Part shown: piece after piece, positions 7,112 through 11,619 of the stretch | How the letters are laid out: each line of letters starts with the position of its first letter | How positions within the stretch are numbered: the first letter of the stretch is position 1 | NCBI GenBank assembly: GCA_029933115.1 | Contig: JAOZOT010000054.1 | Coordinates: 1 to 11,619 of the forward strand | Source of the DNA: Anaerolineae bacterium | GTDB lineage: Bacteria > Chloroflexota > Anaerolineae > E26-bin7 | Direction: 5' to 3' | Length of the DNA: 11,619 nucleotides | Notes under the pieces: generated by a model | Databases searched by the model: none | What the model was told of the DNA's origin: nothing | The model's input: only the letters and a program-made list of their open reading frames with translations | Made by a program: the position numbers and the translations under genes

Positions 7112-7969
7112 TTATGAGCCTTGGGACACCATTTGGGGTACGGCGACGAGTCCCAGAACACCGGGACCGGTGTGGGTGCCAAGCACAGGCCCAACCTCGG
7201 CGAAATAGCACTCGGTACAGTTGAAACGAGCGCGGACTTTTTGCTCCAGTTCTCTGGCCTCATCGGGCACTTCGGCGTGGAGCACGGCTGCCCGCACAGG
7301 CGTGCCCGGCCTCACTCGTTCCTCAACGGCTTCCATGAGCCGTGCCAGGGCTTTGCGTTTACTTCGCACCTTGTCCAAAGGCTCGACGCGGCCACCCTTC
7401 AGGCATAGGATGGGCTTGACCTTCAGCAGGGTGCCCACCAGAGCGGCCGCCCCACCAATGCGCCCTCCCTTCTGTAGATATTCCAGAGTGTCCACGACAA
7501 AGACCACATTCATCGCCGGTATCATCTTCTCCACAATGGCCACAATCTCAGCGGCGGTTCTGCCTTCTGCTGCTGCTTGGGCGGCCGTCAGAGCCATCAG
7601 CCCCAGGCCCATAGCCGTCGAGGCAGAGTCAATGATGGTGATCCGGGCTTCAGGCAGCATCTCTTTGGCCGCCTGGGCAGAGCTGATGGTGCCGCTCAGT
7701 TTACCGGAAATGTGGACAGAGATGATTTCGTGGCCATCTTGGCTCAACTCGGAATAAAGGTCGAAGAACTCCCCGGCCGATGGCTGTGAGGTAGTGGGGA
7801 GAGTCTTGGCCTCGGCCAGCATCCGGTAGAACTCGTGGTTGCTGAGGTCCACTCCCTCTCGATATACCTTACCGTCAAAGAGAACCTTGAGAGGTATGAC
7901 GCGGATGTCGTGCTGTTGAACCAGGTCAGCGGGCAACTGGGCGGTTGAGTCGGTTACAATTTTGATCAT
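7112..7969 (-). CDS. DegV family fatty-acid-binding protein (FakB-like)
   Basis: The 285-residue product is a full-length DegV protein. Members bind one fatty acid in a deep pocket. In Firmicutes the FakB members present it to the kinase FakA, which makes acyl-phosphate for PlsX/PlsY. Visible family motifs are TDST (6-9), TTSQPS (59-64), ISGKLSGT (87-94), DSASTAMGLG (114-123), TLEYLQKGGRIG (161-172) and GPVLGTHTGPG (260-270), which together form the lipid pocket and carboxylate site. The ATG at 7969 is the first in frame and has a GGAAGGAAAG site upstream. No FakA (DAK-domain kinase) gene is in the window, so its kinase partner, if any, is encoded elsewhere. A strong terminator follows, and plsX is next on the same strand, which fits a role in fatty-acid reuse. 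The ligand is not predictable. Confidence 0.93.
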   Translation of the reverse strand: MIKIVTDSTAQLPADLVQQHDIRVIPLKVLFDGKVYREGVDLSNHEFYRMLAEAKTLPTTSQPSAGEFFDLYSELSQDGHEIISVHISGKLSGTISSAQAAKEMLPEARITIIDSASTAMGLGLMALTAAQAAAEGRTAAEIVAIVEKMIPAMNVVFVVDTLEYLQKGGRIGGAAALVGTLLKVKPILCLKGGRVEPLDKVRSKRKALARLMEAVEERVRPGTPVRAAVLHAEVPDEARELEQKVRARFNCTECYFAEVGPVLGTHTGPGVLGLVAVPQMVSQGS

Positions 7970-8026
7970 GGCTTTCCTTCCCTTTCAAACGATATTCCAA
8001 AAAAACCAAATAATAGGCCAAAATAA

Positions 8027-8065
8027 ACCTGACAGATCGTTGTGGCAGCACTGCATCTGTCAGGT
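8027..8065 (-). terminator. Hairpin with T-rich tail after the winged-helix gene; carries ATCTGTCAGG inverted repeat
   Basis: ACCTGACAGAT (8027-8037) pairs perfectly with ATCTGTCAGGT (8055-8065) over 11 bp with a 17-nt loop. On the minus strand the tail reads TTTATTTTGG. The stop codon of the winged-helix gene (8062-8060) lies inside the stem. It fits a terminator or attenuator between this gene and degV. A third copy of the arm occurs at 9045-9055, so a protein-binding or dispersed-repeat role is also possible. Confidence 0.55.
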
Positions 8066-8770
8066 CTGGGAGACAAAGACGAGCAACGCTTCCTGAAGAA
8101 ACTCAGATAGGCTACTCTTGGCCTCTTCGCTCAGGTTGAGCAGATAGGCGTGATAGCGTTTCGTGTATGAAAGCAATTTGTCTCTCAGAGAAGCGTCGGC
8201 CTTTTCTGTAAGGGTAGAGCCCAGGCTTAAGCCGGCCAGAGCTCCCAGGCTAGCTTCTCCGGTCGAGCCCAGGGATGATAACGTCCTGAAGGGGTTCAGG
8301 CCACCGGCCTTTTCTTTCACCCGGTTCAGGTTCAGGAGGAGAGCGGTGATCATCTCTGCACAGTAAATCAGAGGAGACTTGCGTTCAGGCATCTTGGCCA
8401 GGAGCTCGTTCAGCCATTCCCGGTAGTTGGCGCTTTTGGTCTCCCGCAATCTCTGCAATATCCGCTCCTTGACCTGCCGCCATTCCCCGTTGATGCTTAT
8501 GTCGCCTGTGAGCTGAGAGGGTAGATTGGCTGCCTGTTTAGTCGGGTAAAAGACGATCATAGACCGGCCTGGCCCGGCGTGACCTGTGGCCAAGACATAA
8601 TCTGAGCGGGCCATACCCTTCTTTTCCAGGAGCTTTAACATGTCGTAAGCCGAGAATTTGTTGACGCCCAACTTTTCGGCCACAAGGGAATAGTGCACCG
8701 GTCTCTGGTGCTCACGATACAGGTCAAGCAACTTGTCCAAGAAGGCTCGCTGTCTAGGTGTTAGCTTCAT
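8060..8770 (-). CDS. Winged-helix transcriptional regulator of unknown family
   Basis: The 236-residue product begins MKLTPRQRAFLDKLLDLY. Residues 1-75 form a winged helix-turn-helix: three helices with HYSLVAEKLGVNKFSAYDML as the turn and recognition region, then a wing with AGPGRSMIVFYPT. The opening resembles the N-terminal DNA-binding domain of HrcA, but the rest is not HrcA. The remaining 160 residues are mostly helical with no motif I recognise. They include a Gly/Ser/Leu-rich stretch (LSSLGSTGEASLGALAGLSLGS) and a helical C-terminus. The start at 8770 is chosen because AAGGAGG (8780-8786) lies 9 nt upstream. The longer frame would need a TTG without a ribosome site. It has a near-perfect promoter, is upstream of degV, and is divergent from a fabF. 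A lipid-gene regulator is therefore a reasonable inference, not shown. Confidence 0.82.
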   Translation of the reverse strand: MKLTPRQRAFLDKLLDLYREHQRPVHYSLVAEKLGVNKFSAYDMLKLLEKKGMARSDYVLATGHAGPGRSMIVFYPTKQAANLPSQLTGDISINGEWRQVKERILQRLRETKSANYREWLNELLAKMPERKSPLIYCAEMITALLLNLNRVKEKAGGLNPFRTLSSLGSTGEASLGALAGLSLGSTLTEKADASLRDKLLSYTKRYHAYLLNLSEEAKSSLSEFLQEALLVFVSQT

Positions 8771-8829
8771 CGTGTCCGACCTCCTTGTTACTGTTGTTGA
8801 CCTTCCCAAGAGCTTCCATTGCCGCTTTC

Positions 8830-8842
8830 GGGAAGGCTTCCC
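8830..8842. promoter_or_regulatory. Dyad GGGAAG-G-CTTCCC in the leader of the winged-helix gene
   Basis: A perfect 6-bp inverted repeat around one central base lies about 17-29 nt downstream of the predicted start of transcription of the winged-helix gene. It has the size and symmetry of a dimer-binding operator and could be used for autoregulation, or it could form a short RNA hairpin. I found no second copy in the window. Confidence 0.35.
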
Positions 8843-8865
8843 ATCTAAACCAAAGGGCTATCTCT

Positions 8866-8894
8866 ATTTTATAACGTATAGCTGGTTTTGTCAA
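8866..8894 (-). promoter_or_regulatory. Consensus sigma70 promoter of the winged-helix gene
   Basis: On the minus strand a perfect TTGACA (8894-8889), a 17-bp spacer and TAAAAT (8871-8866, five of six consensus bases) form the best promoter in the window. Transcription should start near 8859 and leave a leader of about 89 nt. Its -35 hexamer overlaps that of the plus-strand promoter at 8888-8916. Confidence 0.72.
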
Positions 8895-8916
8895 TAGGGA
8901 GAATATGTGGTAAACT
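8888..8916 (+). promoter_or_regulatory. Candidate promoter of fabF-korAB, overlapping the opposite promoter
   Basis: TTGTCA (8888-8893, five of six) and TAAACT (8911-8916, four of six) are separated by 17 bp on the plus strand. Because TTGTCAA reads as TTGACAA on the other strand, the two divergent promoters share five -35 bases. Transcription would begin near 8923, giving a long leader of about 180 nt that includes the inverted repeat at 8935-9001. No better plus-strand promoter is visible closer to the gene. Confidence 0.5.
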
Positions 8917-8934
8917 ATGACACGCCCCTTCTTT

Positions 8935-9001
8935 ACCACCAAGACACAAAGCAAACCAAAGGGAAAGGGTTTTTAACTTCGTGCTTTTGCGTCTTGATGA
9001 T
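8935..9001. repeat. Imperfect inverted repeat, likely an eroded dispersed element
   Basis: The left arm ACCACCAAGACACAAAGCA (8935-8953) matches the reverse complement of the right arm TGCTTTTGCGTCTTGATGAT (8982-9001) with a few mismatches and one gap. The spacer is purine-rich. Arms with the wording CCACCAAGACACAAAG and CTTTTGCGTCTT are, from memory, seen repeatedly in intergenic regions of many environmental bacteria. No transposase or target duplication is visible. It sits in the presumed leader of fabF. Confidence 0.55.
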
Positions 9002-9104
9002 GGAAGAGCCGCCTTTTTGAACGTCAGGCAGAGTTACCCTGATTCATCTGTCAGGATTCAGCTTATGAAGATGTCTAGAGATATGAGGGAAGGAAGGTGA
9101 CTCG

Positions 9105-10358
9105 ATGGTGAACTTGAAAGATAGCAGAGTGGTTATCACCGGCATGGGGGCTATAACCCCGGTGGGCCTTAATGTGGCTGATTTCTGGCAGGGGCTCACG
9201 GCCGGTCGGTCAGGGGTCGGCCCCATTACTCAGTTTGATGCCAGCCAGCATCCTACCCAAATAGCAGCCAGCGTGGATGGCTTTGATCCTACCGAGTATG
9301 TGGATAGACGTGTGGCCAGACGGATGGCCCGTTTCACTCAGTTTGCCCTGGCTGCTACGCACCAGGCCCTGCAGGATGCCGAATTGGACCTGACCAGAGA
9401 AGATCAAACTCGGGTTGGCGTGGAGATTGGCAGTGCTGTGGGAGGCATAGGGGTGATCGAAGAGCAGAGCTTGAGGCTGCGAGACGGAGGACCCAGGCGG
9501 ATCAATCCCATCTATGTGCCTTCGGTCATCATCAACATAGCCTCATGTCACATTGCTGTCCTCCTGGGGATCAAAGGTCCGGCCAGTGCGCCCGTGGCAG
9601 CCTGTGCCACAGGGGTGGTAGCTATCGGCGAAGCCACCAGACGCCTCCAGCGCGGTGACGTGGACGTGATGATCGCCGGCGGCGCAGAGTCGGCCATGAC
9701 GCCCTTGGCCGTAGTTGCTTTCAGCCGCCTGGGAGCCCTCTCGACCCGCAACGATGAACCGGAGAAGGCCTGCCGTCCTTTCGACGCCGACCGAGACGGC
9801 ACGGTGATGGGCGAAGGGGCAGCCATCATAGTCTTGGAGACTCTGGAGCACGCCCTGCGTCGGGGTGCCCCCATCCAGGCCGAGGTCGTTGGCTATGGCT
9901 TTACCGAGGACGCTTATCACATCGCTGCTCCAGAGCCGCGTGGCGACGGCGCGGCACGCGCCATGAGCCTGGCCCTGGCCGATGCCGGCCTATCCCCAGA
10001 GGAAATAGGCTACATCTGTGCTCACGGAACAGGCACGGTGTTGAACGACCCCTCAGAAACCGCCGCCATCAAGACCGCCTTCGGCGAGGCGGCCTACCGG
10101 GTGCCTATCAGTGCCAACAAATCTATGATCGGTCATCTGTTTGGAGCAGCCGGGTCTATCTCGGTGATCACGGCGGTCAAAGTCATCCAGGAAGGCATCA
10201 TCCCCCCCACCATCAACCTGGATAATCCCGACCCCGAGTGCGACCTGGATTACGTGCCTAACGTGGCTCGCCAAGCCACAGTGGATGCAGCCATCGCCAA
10301 CGCCTTTGGCTTCGGTGGGCAGAATGCCACCCTGGCCGTCAAGAAGTTTGAATCGTGA
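9105..10358 (+). CDS. fabF: Beta-ketoacyl-ACP synthase II (KAS II), second paralog
   Basis: This 417-residue condensing enzyme is a paralog of the minus-strand fabF at 4676-5932. It should likewise extend acyl-ACP with malonyl-ACP. Active-site residues are complete: Cys167 in AACATG, His307 in AHGTGTVLND, Lys339 and His344 in KSMIGHLFGAAG, and GFGFGGQN near the C-terminus. Both copies share the unusual stretch DPECDLDYVPNVAR. It keeps the more usual RRMARFTQFALAA sequence, so it looks closer to standard FabF than the other copy. The ATG at 9105 follows a strong AGGAAGGTGA site. It is divergent from the winged-helix gene and followed after 66 bp by korA with no terminator between, so co-transcription with the oxidoreductase genes is likely. 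No acpP, fabD, fabG or fabH is in the window. Its exact chain-length role is unknown. Confidence 0.93.
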   Translation: MVNLKDSRVVITGMGAITPVGLNVADFWQGLTAGRSGVGPITQFDASQHPTQIAASVDGFDPTEYVDRRVARRMARFTQFALAATHQALQDAELDLTREDQTRVGVEIGSAVGGIGVIEEQSLRLRDGGPRRINPIYVPSVIINIASCHIAVLLGIKGPASAPVAACATGVVAIGEATRRLQRGDVDVMIAGGAESAMTPLAVVAFSRLGALSTRNDEPEKACRPFDADRDGTVMGEGAAIIVLETLEHALRRGAPIQAEVVGYGFTEDAYHIAAPEPRGDGAARAMSLALADAGLSPEEIGYICAHGTGTVLNDPSETAAIKTAFGEAAYRVPISANKSMIGHLFGAAGSISVITAVKVIQEGIIPPTINLDNPDPECDLDYVPNVARQATVDAAIANAFGFGGQNATLAVKKFES

Positions 10359-10424
10359 TGACTCGCGGTTGGAAATCCCGCAAGCTTCCAGGCACAATCC
10401 AAAATCGAATTTGAGGAGCATGAT

Positions 10425-11585
10425 ATGGATGAAATGGGTTGGACCACAGTCGAAAGCGTCCTCAAACCAGGGCGCTACTTTTTGCAGGGCGACGAGGCCA
10501 TCGCCGAAGGAGCCATTGCCGCCGGCTGCAATTACTACGGCGGCTATCCCATCACCCCCTCCAGCGAGGTTATGGAGCGCATCTGCACTCGCTTTGCCGA
10601 GTTGGGCGAAGGGCGGGTCTTTATCCAGATGGAAGACGAACTCGCCTCCATCGCCTCGTGCATTGGCGCTTCGTGGGCGGGGGCCAAAGCCATGACTGCC
10701 ACTTCCGGTCCAGGCCTGAGCCTGATGCTGGAGAACATCGGCTACGCCATCATGACTGAGACGCCGGTAGTGGTGGTGGATGTGCAACGAGCTGGCCCTT
10801 CCACGGGACAGGCTACCCGCCCAGCCCAGGGCGACGTGATGCAGGCCCGCTGGGGAACTCATGGCGATTATCAAACCATCGCTCTCTCGCCCTGGTCGGT
10901 GGAAGAGGCATACACCGAGACCATCCGCGCCTTCAATCTAGCCGAGCGTTTCCGCCTGCCGGTCATCCTCCTGACAGAAGAGGCCGTGGGGCACTTGCGA
11001 GAGAACGTTGATGTACCAGCCCAAACACGGATCTACAACCGCCTCCGCCCTACGGATAGGGAGCCTCCCTTCGGCCAGGCCGAGGTGCCGCCCATGCCTG
11101 CTTTCGGCCAGGGCCACAAGTTGTTGGTCACCGGCTCTACCCACGACGAGTGGGGCTACCGGCGCACCAGCAGTGCCCAGGCCCAGGAGACACTGGTGGC
11201 CCGCCTGAGCGCAAAGGTCACCAACCATTTGGATGAAATCATCGAGGTGGAGAAGTACTTCTGCGACGAGGATGAGCTGGATATTCTGGTAATCGCTTTC
11301 GGCTTCACGGCCCGCAGCGCCTGGCGGGCGGTCAAAACGGCCCACCAAGAGGGGATACAAGCTGGGCTCTTGCGCCTTAAGACGGTGTGGCCCTTCCCGG
11401 AAGAGAGTGTGCGTGAACTGGCCCTGCGCAGCCGGGCGGTGCTGGTGCCAGAGATGAATCGCGGCCAAGTCCTGCGTGAGGTGCAGCGTGTGGCTCCCCA
11501 GGCCCAAGGCTATAACAAAACCGACGGTGAGGTCATAGTACCCACAGAGATATGGCAAGCCATGCAAGAGGTGATACGCTCATGA
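10425..11585 (+). CDS. korA: 2-oxoacid:ferredoxin oxidoreductase, alpha subunit (KorA-like)
   Basis: The 386-residue product is the alpha chain of a CoA-dependent 2-oxoacid oxidoreductase. With the beta chain it decarboxylates a 2-oxoacid to acyl-CoA and reduces ferredoxin, or runs in reverse. Visible marks are YPITPSSEVME (41-51), the MEDELASI segment (69-76) and TATSGPGLSLM (91-101) of the pyrimidine-binding fold. A transketolase C-terminal-type domain (about 255-350) contains DELDILVIAFGFTARSA and GLLRLKTVWPFPEE. There is no fused gamma domain, as is usual for the two-subunit KorAB type. GAGGAG (10413-10418) lies 6 nt before the ATG. The stop overlaps the start of the next gene (ATGA). The substrate (2-oxoglutarate, pyruvate or branched-chain oxoacid) cannot be fixed from this sequence. 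VorB- or PorA-like use is possible. Confidence 0.9.
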   Translation: MDEMGWTTVESVLKPGRYFLQGDEAIAEGAIAAGCNYYGGYPITPSSEVMERICTRFAELGEGRVFIQMEDELASIASCIGASWAGAKAMTATSGPGLSLMLENIGYAIMTETPVVVVDVQRAGPSTGQATRPAQGDVMQARWGTHGDYQTIALSPWSVEEAYTETIRAFNLAERFRLPVILLTEEAVGHLRENVDVPAQTRIYNRLRPTDREPPFGQAEVPPMPAFGQGHKLLVTGSTHDEWGYRRTSSAQAQETLVARLSAKVTNHLDEIIEVEKYFCDEDELDILVIAFGFTARSAWRAVKTAHQEGIQAGLLRLKTVWPFPEESVRELALRSRAVLVPEMNRGQVLREVQRVAPQAQGYNKTDGEVIVPTEIWQAMQEVIRS

Positions 11586-11619
11586 AATCCGACTACCGAA
11601 ACCCAATACCACCCAACCA
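11582..11619 (+). CDS. korB: 2-oxoacid:ferredoxin oxidoreductase, beta subunit (KorB-like), first 12 codons
   Basis: An ATG at 11582 overlaps the korA stop codon as ATGA, and GAGGTGAT (11568-11575) serves as ribosome site within the end of korA. The visible residues MKSDYRNPIPPN match the typical N-terminus of KorB-type beta chains (…DYRNP…), which bind thiamine diphosphate and usually one iron-sulfur cluster. The gene is cut by the window edge. The call rests on this short peptide plus its position directly after the alpha gene. Confidence 0.75.
   Translation, partial: MKSDYRNPIPPN

Larger units (their letters stand above)
8771..9104. other. 334-bp intergenic control region between the winged-helix gene and second fabF
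   Basis: No gene is visible here. The region holds the leader of the winged-helix gene with a 13-bp dyad, a pair of divergent promoters that overlap at their -35 sites, an imperfect inverted repeat, a third copy of ATCTGTCAGG, and the strong ribosome site of fabF. Short open frames that cross it have no ribosome site or family resemblance. Confidence 0.7.

Noticed and set aside
6961..7263. N-terminal extension of plsX by about 100 codons
   Set aside because: The extension runs through the terminator hairpin and into the degV gene on the same strand; the peptide is not like any PlsX N-terminus and the ATG at 6960 has a strong ribosome site.
8754..8954. Small minus-strand open frame upstream of the winged-helix gene
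   Set aside because: It overlaps the promoter and leader of that gene in another frame, lacks a ribosome site, and its peptide has no recognisable features.
8923..9104. Riboswitch in the long leader of fabF
   Set aside because: The only strong structure is the imperfect inverted repeat, whose wording looks like a dispersed element. I recognise no riboswitch core, and no terminator or ribosome-site sequestering partner is clear.

Overview
The window reads as a stretch of ordinary chromosome from a bacterium, most likely a member of the Chloroflexota (Anaerolineae-like). This is inferred from gene style, not shown: PlsX carries an SMGHTGA motif where most bacteria have SAGNTGA. The partial coiled-coil protein at the left edge belongs to a type common in such genomes. 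A CoA-dependent 2-oxoacid:ferredoxin oxidoreductase points to an anaerobic or facultative lifestyle. There are no phage, IS, CRISPR or antibiotic-resistance genes.

Left part (1-4562). The minus strand carries the start of a coiled-coil protein that runs off the edge, with its own sigma70-type promoter. Next to it is a tRNA-Pro(CGG) gene with a promoter immediately upstream and a strong hairpin downstream. On the plus strand a promoter at 541-569 drives a large membrane histidine kinase. Its stop codon lies two bases before the ATG of the YchF-type GTPase, so the two are probably translationally coupled.

Middle part (4563-8770), minus strand, a lipid-metabolism block. In order of transcription it holds a small winged-helix regulator, a DegV-family fatty-acid-binding protein, the acyl-phosphate synthase PlsX and a beta-ketoacyl-ACP synthase (FabF). 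PlsX and FabF are 17 bp apart and clearly form an operon. Two hairpins with T-rich tails, at 8027-8065 and 7040-7090, split the block into the units regulator / degV / plsX-fabF. Known chemistry links these products: DegV/FakB proteins bind fatty acids for phosphorylation, PlsX interconverts acyl-phosphate and acyl-ACP, and FabF elongates acyl-ACP.

Right part (8771-11619). A 334-bp intergenic region contains two divergent promoters whose -35 hexamers lie on almost the same bases. One faces the winged-helix regulator and the other faces a second FabF paralog. After this fabF come korA (alpha subunit) and the first 12 codons of korB (beta subunit, ATGA overlap) of a 2-oxoacid:ferredoxin oxidoreductase. 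All three are on the plus strand and probably co-transcribed.

The most interesting signals are the regulator and second fabF sharing one promoter core, the fabF-korAB linkage, a short sequence (ATCTGTCAGG) that occurs three times around the regulator and degV, a heptamer tandem repeat in frame inside ychF, and an eroded inverted-repeat element between the divergent genes. I see no convincing wholly new system. The best candidate for something undescribed is the lipid regulon presumably controlled by the unnamed winged-helix protein.
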